Shown here: positions 21,195-32,632 of the stretch, piece by piece
Position numbering within the stretch: position 1 is the first letter of the stretch
How the letters are laid out: each line of letters opens with the position of its first letter
Assembly: GCA_016630955.3 (NCBI GenBank)
Contig: CM049992.1
Span: 682,001-746,000 of the forward strand
Reading direction: 5' to 3'
DNA length: 64,000 bases
Source of the DNA: Didymella arachidicola
Lineage: Eukaryota; Ascomycota; Dothideomycetes; Pleosporales; Didymellaceae
Program-made: the position numbers and the translations under genes
The notes under the pieces: model-generated
What the model was told of the DNA's origin: nothing
The model's input: the letters and a program-made list of their open reading frames with translations, nothing else
Database searches by the model: none

Positions 21195-22871
21195 TTACAG
21201 CTTATTCGTAGTAAGCGAGGGCTTCCTGCCATCAACGATCGGCGCGGGCTGATCATCGCTGGGCAGGAAAGTTGGAGCCTCGCCATCACTGGAAGAGACG
21301 TCGTCGACCTGCTGAGCCTTCCTGCGTCCGCGAAGCTTGTCGTCCAGATATCGGATGATAGCGACGACAAGACCAAAGGCAAGGACCGCAGCCGCGACGG
21401 AGAACGCACGGCGGTAGCGGGGATTGTCGTCTGAACGGAAGATCTGGGCGCCGTAGATACCGGCGATGTTCGCGCCCATGATGACCCTGGTGTATGTCAG
21501 AGACACGATAAGACGAATTGGCGCAGAACACTCACAAGGCCATGGCAAGCGCACGCTCTTCGGAGTCAGTGCAAGTCAACGACATCCAGGTAATGTTGAG
21601 TGGATGCGAGAATGTTCCAAAGACCTGCGTCCACACAACACCGAAGTATTTGGCGCCTTGACTGCTCGTCTCGGTGAAGATTCGGTTGAAGATGTAACCC
21701 AGCAGATGACAGCTGAAACCTGCCATCACGGTCTCACCACGGCGATTGTAGTGATCGGAAAACCAACTGAACGCGAATGAAACCGGGATCTGGATGAACA
21801 GACCAACAGCGGCCATAGCATTGGCCCTCAGAGCACCAAAACCAAAAGACCTGACAATGGAGGGAGCGTAGGTATCGAAGCCACGTTGGGGCCCATTGTT
21901 GCACATGGTGATGGCGAAGTGAGCCCACATGCGCCAGTTGCTGAACGCCTTCTTGAACGCGGACAGGCCAATCTTCTTCTTCTTCTTGCTCTTCGCCGGC
22001 TCGTCGAGGTGCACGCGGGTGCGAAGAATGTGAATCTCACGATCAGTGAACATCTGCCACTTGGGCAGGAAGGTGGGGTGCGGCCTCTTGAATGAGTCGG
22101 GCAGGAAGAGCCCAAGGACAATTCCGCTCAGAATCGTGAAGCCGCCCATCAGGACAAACAGCCAGAACCAACCTGCCTTGTCACCAACACCGCGCATGTG
22201 CAGAATACCATAGGCGAGAAGTTTGGCAGAAGCTTGTCCAAACTGATTGCCGAAGTAGAATATCATGACACGCTTTGCTGTCTCAGACCTGGTGTACCAA
22301 GTCGAGAGGGTCCATAGGCCTCCAGGTATGAAGCCCGATTCAGTCAGACCGAGGAGGAAGCGGGTAGCTATAAAAGAACCATAGCTGTTCATCCACGCCT
22401 GAAAGGTGCTGACGGTGCCGAAGAGGAATAGCTGGAGAGTAAGCCACTTGCCAGGGCCGACACGGTAGAGGGCCATGTTCGCAGGGATCTCGAAGAGCAC
22501 AATGCCGAGGGAAAGCATCTGCTGGCCAACGTTGAACTCATCCTGTGTGATGCCGACATCTTTGAAGAAGTTGTCTGTAAGCGCGTTCGCGATGTTGCCA
22601 CGGTCGAGCTGTGAATGTTAACCCACCTGCCATGTGCGTAATCGCCGAACATACCTGCAAACAGAAGAAGCCAAGCGTAAGGAGGGGCATGATGATCAAG
22701 TCAAGCCTGAGGGATCAGCGATCAATCAAGACGTCGAGTTGACATCTAAACTCACTTCCGTTTCGCCTTTTTCTCCTCAGCGGCGGTCCAGTCACGGAGA
22801 GGCACTGGCTCTGTCACATCTCCGTAGTGTGCACCTTTACTGTACTCGACATCTTTGGTGTCAGTACCCAT
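21195..22871 (-). CDS. MFS transporter, anion:cation symporter (Dal5/Tna1-like) family
   Basis: Four exons on the minus strand: 22871-22756, 22706-22655, 22608-21536 and 21486-21195, all with GT-AG introns of 46-49 nt, giving 511 codons with stop. The sequence starts MGTDTKDVEYSKGAHYGDV, then the first membrane segment (LIIMPLLTLGFFCLQ) and the family motif LDRGNIANA. Further motifs are VGQQMLSLGIVLFEIPANM and RFLLGLTESGFIPGGLW. About 12 hydrophobic segments and a charged central loop (SKKKKKIGL) are visible. Such proteins import carboxylates such as allantoate, nicotinate or pantothenate; the substrate is not predictable from this sequence. The small 52-nt exon 2 is supported by phase on both sides. 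Confidence 0.9.
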
Positions 22872-22941
22872 CTTGCCAATTGCTGTTCAGCGCTGATATA
22901 GGTCGTTCCCTGCCTGGTGCTCCAGCGAGAGAACACTGCAG

Positions 22942-22950
22942 TATATATAT
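22942..22950 (-). promoter_or_regulatory. TATA-like box of the MFS transporter
   Basis: TATATATA run about 70-80 bp before the ATG at 22871. Confidence 0.4.
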
Positions 22951-24180
22951 GGCGGGTAGTTTTCTTGTGTCTAGGGTAGCTTAGCCCCGGTAGCGCTGAC
23001 GAACATCTGAGGTCGCCCACACATCGCGTCGCCAAGTACGGTCGAAGCATGGCAAAGTCTGGGTGGTTGTCGCTCGGCGCACCGGGCTCACGATTTCTGA
23101 TACGGTACACGTGCTGGGCGCGCTGCTATTGGACGATAGCCAAAAGTCTCGCTGAGCTACGGATAATTGGCAGTGGATTCATCACTTTCCCCAAGAATTC
23201 GACAACCTGAGGCGCTGGCCTGGACATCTTGACATTGCTTTGAGGCAGGCTATGATTCTTCGTGTAGCCGGGCGGTCCGTCCCTAACAAGCTTCTGCCAA
23301 TATCGGGCACCTCGATGACTGCGAAACTTCAAACGCAACTTTCGATTTCCTTCCACCTTACAGAAATAGTGTACTTTGCTTGACTCTTTCGGACTGAAAC
23401 AATTTCTCATCGCTCTTGTCAATATCAGTTTTGATGTTGTAGTTCGGTGATCCTGTTCTTGGCTTAGAGAGTACCAGACTTCGGCTGTCCTGGGCATGAT
23501 GTTGCTATCGGCAGGCTTAAGCACGTCATTTAGTAGGGACTCTCCAACCCACTACACTAACGAATGAAAGCCTCTGAACATGCCTTGTGAGAAAAAGGAA
23601 ATCAGTGGCGCAGCCACCTCGAATGCAAACATAACTTCGTTACAACTCAACTCGACGACAAAGTAACGTTCGTCCTCGGCCGCGTCTCCGGTGTTTGGAT
23701 GGCTCGCCCTTGGTATAACGCCCGGTGCGCATTCCGACAATCCAGCCCAAATCTCTCGGATCCGAAGGCGCAGGTCGGAGCGTTGAAATGTCTTTCAAAT
23801 CCACGACGACCTGCACTGAGTAATAGCGTTATGGCCGGCAAGGACCATGTGCCAATTAGTAGATGTTGATGTCAACGAGGTGCGTTTAGGGCTTTTGAGA
23901 TAGATACGGAAAGCACAACACGCCGCCTGACATGAATTGTGTTGATTTCCAAAGGATGTTAGCGTCTCGTTTGTGTGACCAATCAACTCCTTGCCTACTG
24001 TCAGCCACCAGACGGCGACAGTACTTATGATTCCAACAACTTCAAGGATGTATTATAGACCATGCTCATTTCCTCTATAGTTCTATATACACCGTCATTT
24101 GTCATTTCTATGTACAGGATTTTGCAAACCCCAAACAACCCTTAGGCACATCGACTAGCATGCTCGGTCCTGGTTCATAT
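22951..24180. other. Interval without a recognisable gene
   Basis: Upstream of the MFS gene and downstream of the second tyrosinase. A 132-codon minus-strand ORF at 23126-23524 has no recognisable domain and I do not call it. Confidence 0.4.
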
Positions 24181-25489
24181 CTAAGCGTATATGTAGCAGA
24201 AGGGACCAGCAAGGGTGCTCATGGCGTCACCCTGGGTGATTTTGGGAAACTGAGCCTCGAACATCTCTCCAAGAGACAGGGTGTCGTTGAGGGTACCGTT
24301 GCGGCTGGGAGGGAGGTTCAGGAATGTGATGGTGTCGGCGATGGCATTCTGGCGATTCTTGATGTCCTGGTTCTGCCAGATCCACCAGATACAGTCAATC
24401 TGACCGTGATGGACTGGACTTGATTAGAAGTGGCATCTAAAGAGGGGTGACATACTCACAGTAGAAGTAGGGGTCAGAGTGCGAGTTGAACAAGTCAGTA
24501 CCAGCATCACCGCCGATAGTATAGTGACCAGCAGAGTGGACACTAATGTACTTATTGGGAAAGTCACCCTGGATAAGGTTCTGAAAGGTGCGAATGTCGT
24601 TGCTGTTCTTGATGAGGTCGGAGATGATCTTGTCGGTAGCACCATTGAAGGCATCCTTCGTCAGATCACGGCTGAGACAGCGGGGATTGTAGCCAAGTCC
24701 ATCAGGAGAAGGATTCTTCTTGATGTTTGGCCATTTGGTGTCGATAGGGCCAAGGTTCGAGGTCCAGTTCTTCATGGGTCCGCTCTTGATGCAACCACCG
24801 CCCTGCCCGGGCTGGAGCTTGATGTAGCAGCTGGCAATCTGACCGACACAAGTGTAGTTCCTCCCAGCGATGTATTCCCCGTCTCCTCCAATGCTAGTCT
24901 CGCTGCCGTCGAGAAGGGGCGACTTCGATGGATCTTCGGCCCACCAGGCCCAGTTGTGGTAGGGGAGGTAGCCCTTGTAGCCGCACTCATTGCGGAGGAG
25001 CTGCTCGTACGCATATTTGTAGTAGCGGTGCCAAGCGAGGAAGTTAGCCTGATGAATGTCAGTACTGTTTCTTCCTGAACGAGTAATTGAGGCGTACGGT
25101 TCCGTGAACCCAGTATGTCTGGATAATGTGCGTGACAACGAAGTCATCGAATCAGTTTCTGGCTCCAGCAGAAACTCCAGCATCTTTCAAAGCAGGCTTC
25201 GTGTGAAGACACTTGACAGCGTCAATGTAGTTTAGCTTTTCGTTCCTTGAGAGGGTCGACCTAGAATAGTCACAAAGGTAATCCATGAGATTGATGGCAT
25301 CGCTCACCATTCCCGGCGCACTGCAACATTCTTCAAGGTACAGGTGTCTGGGCTGAAGTAGCCATTGAACGCAGCATTGAGTCTAATGTTGAAGACAGCG
25401 TTGGCCGCCAATACTTCTTGTTCGCCAAACTTGAAGGTTGCGCTGGCGCTACCAATGAGCGCAGCGGTTGCGATGGTGGAGAAAAGCAT
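24181..25489 (-). pseudogene. Secreted tyrosinase, all copper ligands but one internal TGA
   Basis: Four exons fit in frame: 25489-25308, 25260-25098, 25048-24460 and 24413-24181, with introns of 46-49 nt, 389 codons. There is a signal peptide (MLFSTIATAALIGSASA). Copper A has His in VTH, VHG and LAWHR; copper B has HSAGH and the FHH of FHHGQID, created across the last intron. The sequence ends GPFCYIYA, as in secreted fungal tyrosinases. In exon 2 the family motif R-N-R-F-D-D-F reads RN-stop-FDDF: the codon at 25152-25154 is TGA, one transition from CGA. No alternative splice removes it in frame. The product would stop before copper A, so the gene is dead unless the stop is read through or is a sequence error. 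It is related to the truncated gene at 16191-16707. Confidence 0.83.
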
Positions 25490-26316
25490 TGCAGTTTCGG
25501 CGGTTTGATTCCTGCGAGAAGAAGCCAATGGAGTGATGAGCGGCTGGAGTTGATGGTGCTCTAGTTTTTTACAAAGGACAATGGTGTTCTTTATGTAAAG
25601 ATCTTTGGCACAGGTACTCGTGTCCAATGTGGAGTCCTCGTGGCATAAGGGGCTCAGGAACAAGCTTTTCGCATAGTGGGCTTGGTACCTACCGAAAGCA
25701 GTAAGGGATCAGGGTGGAGAGTCAAGGTGGGAAACCAACATCTCACGCCTCTCAATTCTAATCAGTCTAAAAGAGCCGACTGGTAGTCTGTCAGTCGATA
25801 TTCATGCAATGAAGAGTCAGGAACCAAGTCGACAGGGTGCTAGATCATGTCGAGTTTGCGCGACGAATCCTACGGATGTAGAAGTACGTTGCAACAATGG
25901 CACTTGTCCGAGGAGGTTGGGAACACGTCCTTCTCAGCAGATCGAGCGAACACGCTGCTGCAAAACAGAGCCAATTGTAAAGAGGCACGCAGTATTTATC
26001 CCGTATTGTCTGCAAAGTCTCGCTGTCGCACCTCTTTGCCACAGGAAGAAAAGATCAAGAGGATTTCGTATCTCATGACCGTCGTTTCTCCTGGAGTACA
26101 GCCCCACACTTGTCGGGATGTGATTGGGTGGATCGGAACTCTTGTGCGTAGGATTCAACCGTGCCGCAGAGAAGGAGCTTAAATCGGCTGCGGATTGGCT
26201 GCGGTATAAGTACAGGAGGCAGGGATTGTAGACGAGTTGGATCCTTATTGGACCGTATGTCTCGTGGTAGTGCTTATGAGTACTTCTGTGTTGCTTGTCG
26301 AGGCTGTAGGTCTTTG
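25490..26316. other. Interval without a recognisable gene
   Basis: Holds the upstream region of the second tyrosinase. A Cys-containing ORF at 25809 was considered and rejected as a zinc cluster. Confidence 0.35.
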
Positions 26317-26329
26317 CCTGTGCGAGGTG
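26317..26329 (+). repeat. Target-site duplication, left (13 bp)
   Basis: CCTGTGCGAGGTG, identical to 27159-27171. The two copies flank the LINE-tailed insertion. Confidence 0.85.
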
Positions 26330-26620
26330 CAGCCCGAACATCAACTTTTCCAGGTCAGCGAAAGGTCGATTTCCATCGATTTTTCGTCCAAACACGACTT
26401 AAATGCCTTCGTAAATCTGTTTCCCAACGTCCTGTCTCCGCTGCAGGCGTTGTGGCCGGCGCGCTGCCCTGTTTTGTCTTTCAGCTCTTCGCTGAGCTGA
26501 AATCTTTTCAAAATGGCCCGTGCGCCACTCAGTTTTACACGTTCGGTCGAAGGCCACAACCACCGTTAAGACAAGGAGACAGCTTTGCCACTCCCTGTTC
26601 TTACAAGATATGGGCACCTG

Positions 26621-26691
26621 CCAGGCCTAAACACAAAGGCTCTCCATGCGAAGAGCCACGGCACGATTCGACAGAGCACCGGCTCTCAACA
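26621..26691 (+). repeat. Unit 1 of an internal tandem-like repeat
   Basis: Shares ATTCGACAGAGCACCGGCTCT and a GGCTCT...AGAGCC hairpin with the unit at 26803-26876, about 183 bp further on. Confidence 0.7.
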
Positions 26692-26802
26692 CGCAAACAA
26701 GGCAGCCAGCATGGCCTTACATTCCACGACTTCTAAGAGATAAAGAAGAAGGATGGCCTGGCTCTGCCTTCCTACTACACCTATCTCCTTCGACGCAGGC
26801 AT

Positions 26803-26876
26803 GGCCAAGCCTAGTACAAAGGCTCTCCTCGCGCAGAGCCACGGCCTTGATTCGACAGAGCACCGGCTCTCCACAC
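26803..26876 (+). repeat. Unit 2 of an internal tandem-like repeat
   Basis: Partner of 26621-26691. It contains TAGTACAAAGG, which fits an RNA polymerase III A-box pattern, and GATTCGAC about 36 bp later, a weak B-box. Confidence 0.65.
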
Positions 26877-27158
26877 CCACCCTCTCTTCCCTTCTCTCTC
26901 TTACGGCACTTCACTGCCTTTGAACACACACAAGGGATCCTCCCTAATGTACACAAACTGCTCAGTCTCCCCAACTGGACGGGGAGCTGTAGTTCTGACA
27001 TGGTAGCAATACCCGCGTAGGCAAGAAATGCTTTCTAAGGTAGTGTGTTAGCACAGTAATTCCATAGCTTAGCACGTCGTATATGCCCTTCGGGAGGCGA
27101 GATGATGGATTTAATCCTCATCAACTAGACGTAAAATGAATACCAACCAACCAACCAA

Positions 27159-27171
27159 CCTGTGCGAGGTG
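27159..27171 (+). repeat. Target-site duplication, right (13 bp)
   Basis: Follows the (CCAA)n tail directly and equals 26317-26329. Confidence 0.85.
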
Positions 27172-28286
27172 AGATCAGAAAGCGGCGGAATAGCATCCAC
27201 AACCTCCTGCTCTTGCGGCTCTTGCGGCCCGTCAAGCGCGTTGGCGCTACCGGCGACAATCTGTCAACGGATCGCACGGAGCGCACGGGAGCAATCGTAT
27301 CGCAGGCAATGCGCTTGCGGCCTCGACAAGGATGCAACCACGGAGTGTGTGTCGACGGCTGAGGCAGGAGCGAATCGACCCCTGCGCGGTTTCGGGAAAC
27401 TCAGCCCCACATTGGCGTTGTGACCGAGGAACCAAAGGTTCCCCATCGTGGAAAAGCCGGCGGCGGCACAGTTCTCTCCACAATTGCGGGAAGGATGCTT
27501 GCTAATGTTCTTTCTCACCGTCTTGCACGTGCCAAAGCATTTTCGGTACGCCAATGTTCAGGCATTGTAGTCGATACAATAAGTCGATGTTTCTGACGGC
27601 ATGCTCGTTCCGTTCGCTGTCTTCCTATTGCTCGAACTCACTGCTCACGAGTCAGTCACGTGGGCTGTCCCAAGCAAATCCGTGCCCGGATCAACGCCGT
27701 AGGCGTTGGTTGAGCAGGCTGACAGCTTGCGTGAGGGACGATACAGAACATGTCAGATGAGACTGGGATCGATCAGACCCATGGGACCGATATTACAAGC
27801 TGTTCCACGACCAAAGTGATCTATAAGGAGAGTTCAAGCTAGGACATTGCTATGCAGAATACATGACCAAATCTGAACACAGATACACGCTCACTTCCAC
27901 GGATTTTTGCATCTTACGATTGTTCTCCAGAGCCCCACAGAACAGGTAGCTGGGCATTCATGGACAGATAGCGCCACCCGGGAAACCAATGAGGCCACAG
28001 AAAACGATCCGGGTTCTGCAGGCAGAAGATCTCCTATACACAATAGCCAGTGCCACTTTGCGTCAGAGCGAGCAATCGAGACAAGTACCTAACGATCTGA
28101 ACAAGGGCACTTAACTCCACGCGTCAATGAAATCCGTGCTGTGCCGCATTGTGAGGCAAATGAAAACGAATCCGATCACAGGTTTCTGCAGAGTTAAGTA
28201 CATGACTTGTCAGTGACACCTCTACTTGTCAGAAGCTTTCGGTCTTTTCTCTCCTCGTTCCTGAATCGTTCACCAGTCTTGACACC
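27172..28286. other. Interval without a recognisable gene
   Basis: Short ORFs only. It includes the upstream region of the receptor gene starting at 28287. Confidence 0.35.
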
Positions 28287-29645
28287 ATGTCGGCGCTAGC
28301 AGCTAGGCCTGACCAGTCGACCCTTACCCTGGAATACCTCGCTTTTACCAATGCTTCCGTCCTCCTTATGCAGTTCGGATCGCTGTTCGCCGTCGCATCC
28401 GTCGTTATGTTTGCACGATGCTATGTTCGTTGGTTCATGCTCAAGTCGTTTGGCAAAGACGATTGGCTCATGCTCCTCGCCTATGTCTTTGCAGCTGCAA
28501 CGTTCGGCACATACGTCGAGCAGACCAAAGTGGGCATGGGAAAACACCTGGCAGCGATAACGATAGACTAGCAGAAGTATGCCAGATTTCTGAGGCTCCG
28601 TCAAGTCGCTTCGATCCTGGCTTCGATCGGTGTGGCTCTAGTCAAGATATCGGTTGCCTACTTTCTGTTAAGACTCGTGGTCTACCGAACTTATGTCTAC
28701 TTTTTGCATGGAATGAACATTTTCGTGGGTCTAGTCACCATAGCTTGTGTCGGTACACTGGGTGAGTAGTGATATATACCTTTACTTGATTCCTACTGAC
28801 TCTTCGCTAGTGAGTTTCAACCCTTATGTCAAACTGACACACTGCATTTTCGACACGTTAGAACCTATACAACTTACCGAACATTTCTAACATACATCTA
28901 ATCCAGATCTGGCAATGCGTTCCTGTCGAAGCTACGTGGAACATGAAGCTTCGTCCGCCACCCTTGGGTACTGGGACAGCCAAGTGCTTCTCCCCAGAGA
29001 CCTTCACTAGCATTGGTCTTTTCAATACTGGTATGCTGATGCTGGATACTCGTTGGTATTTGCCGGAAGCTGACCTGAGCAGTCACTACTATTGTCACTG
29101 ACTTCATAATCGCCCTTCTTCCTGTCCCGCTCGTATGGCAGCTACAGCTCAACCTTCGCGCAAAGCTGTCGCTCATTATGGTTCTGTCTCTTGGAATCTT
29201 TGCAGCCGTTGCACCCATTGTCAAAGCAGAAATTCAAAAGGTCATCCTCTCGGAGTCCGATCCATTCGTGCACGACCGCTTTACCCTTTGGCGTTTCATC
29301 GAGTTCGACGTAGACATCATCGCTGCTTCTCTGTCCGCTCTCAAACCACTCTTCAATTGGTTTCTTGGATCAGTTCGCAGCCTCACAACCAAAGGCGCAA
29401 GAAGCAATGGCGCTCCAAACTCACTGGGGTACCAGAAACAATCCGAGCGCTCCGACAAAGACATTGTCTTGAACGAGTACAACCCAAGGTCAACCAACAC
29501 CATTAGAATATCGTCTAGGCCGTCGAACGTTAATATCTGGACCATGAGTCCGGGCAAACCCAGTGACGAGAGTATCCTGCCGTTGCACAACATCGAGAAA
29601 AAGACTGGTGGCATCGTCGTCACGAAGGACGTACACGTGAGTTAG
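28287..29645 (+). pseudogene. Pth11-like rhodopsin-domain membrane protein (one internal TAG)
   Basis: Coding parts are 28287-28760, 28907-29030 and 29083-29645, 387 codons in one frame. The protein has the seven-helix fungal rhodopsin-domain plan: FGSLFAVASVVMFARCYVR, GKDDWLMLLAYVFAAATFG, QVASILASIGVALVKISVAY, then CVPVEATWN, PPPLGTGTAKCFSPETF, VTDFIIALLPVPLVWQLQL and a Ser/Asn-rich tail. Members resemble the Pth11 surface receptor. A TAG at 28569-28571 interrupts the third segment where relatives often have an aromatic residue (D-W-Q-K-Y-A-R-F would need TGG). The first intron region (28761-28906) makes sense only as two successive splicing events (see findings). The second intron is 29031-29082. 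Apart from the TAG the gene is well preserved. Confidence 0.82.
28761..28906 (+). other. Candidate [D1,2] stwintron (intron within intron donor)
   Basis: An internal intron 28762-28810 (GTGAGT...CTGAC...CTAG, 49 nt) sits between the first and second base of an external donor. Its removal joins G (28761) to TGAGTT (28811) and creates GTGAGT. The external intron then runs to the CAG at 28904-28906. Only this two-step removal restores the reading frame from ACACTG to ATCTGGCAATGC. Confidence 0.7.
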
Positions 29646-30543
29646 GATGCTTGTGAGGTTCCTTTTTTCGGTTTTTCTCTACCGTATCAAGTAAAAAATG
29701 GTGCAGATGAACGGGATGTCGTTCCCCCTTACTCATACACTCCTGTACCTTAGCATGCGTCAACCTAAAATGATACCACGGTAGCATCACTGCAGAATCA
29801 GTGCATCTCAGCAACTACGAATTAGCGCAAAGCCAGATATGCATTTCTGACCATGAAATGTTGAGACCTTCGCCTGGTGACCGACATTTCACACTCTTCC
29901 GCTTCCCCGTCGGGTCGTAGTACTTGATTGAGCCCTGAGCGTCAGCGTGTCAGCTGCTTCCAGGGCTCGAACTTCCGGCCCAATCGTCGATTACCGTGAT
30001 ACTACACATTGCTGACAGAGTTGATACTTCCAATATTCGATGAAGTTGCTGGCGCCTCAGAACCTCGGGAAAGGTTACCCCGCAAGTCCCCGCGTTACAC
30101 TAAGATGTTCCTCCCATAAGCTCCACTGTAATGTATCCATTGTATTGGCGGGTACAAGTCAAAAACATCTTTGATGATCGATGCTTGCGTTCGTCGCGAT
30201 CGAGTCAGTGCACTGAAAGGTCATGCACCGAACCAATGGATGCAAAGATGATTTAGAAAGAATATTATAAGTACTAGTACCGCCTCTGTCTATACCTCAG
30301 TCTCTAGTCGTCTCAATTCCATCCAAAACAGCTGTGGGGCTTGCCGATACCCGTTCTTTAGCCGCTGCTATTGACCACCCTGATCCATCGACAGTTCCGA
30401 TTCCACACGTCTGTGACGACTGGTGATAGAGTCAAATTGAAGTGGGAGCATCATAGTGTGCTGGTCTTGTACTAGACTGTCTAGTTCAAAGAGACTTCTG
30501 GCGGCATTTTGTTCGCTGAGCATAGCTGTGTCACTCCCATATC
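29646..30543. other. Intergenic region upstream of the monooxygenase
   Basis: No supportable gene. A TATTATAAGTA motif at about 30264-30274 lies 270 bp before the ATG of the next gene and could be a core promoter with a long leader. Confidence 0.35.
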
Positions 30544-32561
30544 ATGGCACCAGATCTGAACGCAGTCGGTAAGGGTGAACGCTGGGACTACTCCACACCT
30601 GGATCAAGTGGATATGATATTCCGGACATCGTCTACAACGTGAGTGACAACCTTGAAGCCCGTTGAAGCTTCTACTGATACGCAAGCAAGGATCCAACGA
30701 ACAGGAAGATCAAGGTCCTGACCATCGGAGCAGGACTGTCTGGCATCCAACTTGCCTATCAGATCCAGAAGAATTGTGAAAATGTCGAGCATGTGATATA
30801 CGAGAAGAACGAAGATGTCGGTGGCACATGGCTAGAGAATAGGTATCCGGGCTGTGCCTGCGACGTTCCCTCCCATGCTTACACGCTCAACTTCGCCCTG
30901 AACCCAGACTGGCCCCGATTTTTCTCCTACGCACCGGACATCCACCGATATCTCCTTAAGGTCGTCGAGGTATTCGACTTGCGCAAGTACATGACCTTCA
31001 ACACTGAAGTCGTCCGCTCAGAATGGCAGGATGACAAGGGCAAATGGAAAGTTTTTTTCAAACAGAAGTCGCCTTCCGGTGAGACCAAGCAGTGGAACGA
31101 AGAGTGCGATCTTATGCTCTATGCAACCGGTATCCTGAACAACTACAAATGGCCACAGATCAAGGGCATGGAGAAGTTCAAGGGCCGCATCGTGCACACC
31201 GCAGTCTGGCCAAAAGAGTACCAAGAAGAGGCATGGAAGAATGATCGCGTCGCAGTCATCGGCTCAGGTGCGTCTTCGATCCAGACAGTGCCCAAGATGC
31301 AGCCGCATGCAAACCATCTCGACATCTTCGTACGAACTGGTGTCTGGTTCGTCCAGATTGCAAACAACTACGGGCAGAACAAAGAGTACTCGCAGGAGGA
31401 GCGGGAGGAGTTCCGTAAAGACCCCAAGAAGTTGGTAGCTCATGCAAAGGACATCGAGAACCAGGTCAATGGACTGTGGGGCGCCTTCTATACCGACAGT
31501 GAAGCACAAAAAGGAGCTCAACAGCTGTTCAGAGAGAAGATGAAGGAGTTCATCAAGGATGAGCGGCTGCTTAAGGGATTTACACCCAAGTTCGAGGTTG
31601 GCTGTAAGTTACAAAGTGATTTTCGCATGTTGGTTATTCTGACCAAGACAGGCCGCCGAATCACTCCTGGTGATCCATACATGGAGGCCATCCAGAAGGC
31701 CAATGTCGACGTGCACTTCACAGCAGTCGAAGAAATCACCGAGGATGGCGTTATTGGTGGCGATGGCGAGGAACGCAAGGTTGATACGATCGTTTGCGCC
31801 ACTGGCTTTGATGTCACATACAAGCCTCGCTTCCCCATCATCGGCAAGAACGGTGTCGATCTGTACGAGAAGTGGAAGAAGGAGCCAGAGTCATACCTTG
31901 GTCTTGGATGCCCTGACATGCCGAATTGGATCATGTTCGTGGGGCCGACATGGTGAGTGAATCGAAACAAGAACTGCACAGCGTGTCACTGACATGAAGA
32001 CAGGCCCGTAGAGAATGGCTCTGTCACCGGCCCTCTGCTCAGTGTAGGCGAATATAGTGTCCAGATCATCAAGAAGATGCAACGTGACCACATCAAGTCC
32101 TGGGTGCCTCGGCAAGATATCACCGACCAATTCAATCAGCACGCGCAAGAGTGGATCAAACACACAGTCTGGAAGAGCGATTGCAGGTCCTGGTACCGCA
32201 ACAACGAGACTGGCCGTGTCAATGGTATGTCCACTTTCCATTTCACATTTTAGTTGAGACTGACAATCGTGTAGCTGTCTGGCCTGGGTCGTCTAATATG
32301 TATGCCGAGGTCATCGCGACTCCACGCTACGAGGACTTTGACATCGAATATCAGCACAAGAATCCGTGGGCACATCTGGGCATGGGCTACGCAGTTTGCA
32401 ACAAGTTCTTTCCTGAGACGGATGTCTCGCCGTACCTGCAGTTGGAGAACATCGACCCAAAGTGGTTGAAGGCCATTAGAGATAAGAGCCCAGCTAGAGA
32501 GGTGGAAGGGAAAAGGGAGCAGAAGACGCACGTTGGGACTGATGGACGGATAGGTATCTAG
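30544..32561 (+). CDS. Baeyer-Villiger-type flavin monooxygenase (605 aa)
   Basis: Five exons: 30544-30639, 30691-31603, 31652-31952, 32004-32224 and 32275-32561. All introns are GT-AG, 48-51 nt, and 606 codons remain in frame. The N-terminal extension is followed by the FAD Rossmann motif GAGLSG (about residue 41). Next come the GGTW motif, the Baeyer-Villiger fingerprint FKGRIVHTAVWP (F-x-G-x3-H-x3-W-P), the NADPH motif GSGASS and the ATGF motif. This set is diagnostic for class B flavoprotein monooxygenases that insert oxygen next to a ketone, often in secondary or steroid-like metabolism. The substrate is unknown. No polyketide or terpene synthase is within the window to suggest a pathway. 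All key residues are present and the gene looks intact. Confidence 0.92.
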
Positions 32562-32632
32562 TGCCATTTGTAAGATGATGTGAGAGAAGAATCGAAGAGT
32601 ATAATAGTTCCTAAGCCTCCTGCTAGGTCACC

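Larger units (their letters stand above)
26330..27158 (+). mobile_element. Chimeric or SINE-like insertion with a LINE 3' end
   Basis: An 829-bp unit exactly bounded by a 13-bp target duplication. The last 280 bp or so (from about 26875) match the 3' UTR of the two LINE copies at 33929-46069, including the pyrimidine tract, the UUCG-type hairpin (27085-27098) and the terminal (CCAA)n tail ending at 27158. The first 540 bp do not match either LINE copy. They contain two related units of about 70 bp (26621-26691 and 26803-26876). The duplication spans both parts, so they were inserted together. It could be a SINE that borrows the LINE tail, or a template-switch chimera made by the LINE reverse transcriptase. 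Confidence 0.75.

Noticed and set aside
25125..25160. Alternative splicing to remove the TGA of the second tyrosinase
   Set aside because: The only GT...AG pair nearby spans 17 nt, too short and out of frame.
25809..26078. Cys-containing ORF considered as a Zn2Cys6 transcription factor
   Set aside because: The cysteine spacing does not fit C-x2-C-x6-C and there is no basic region.
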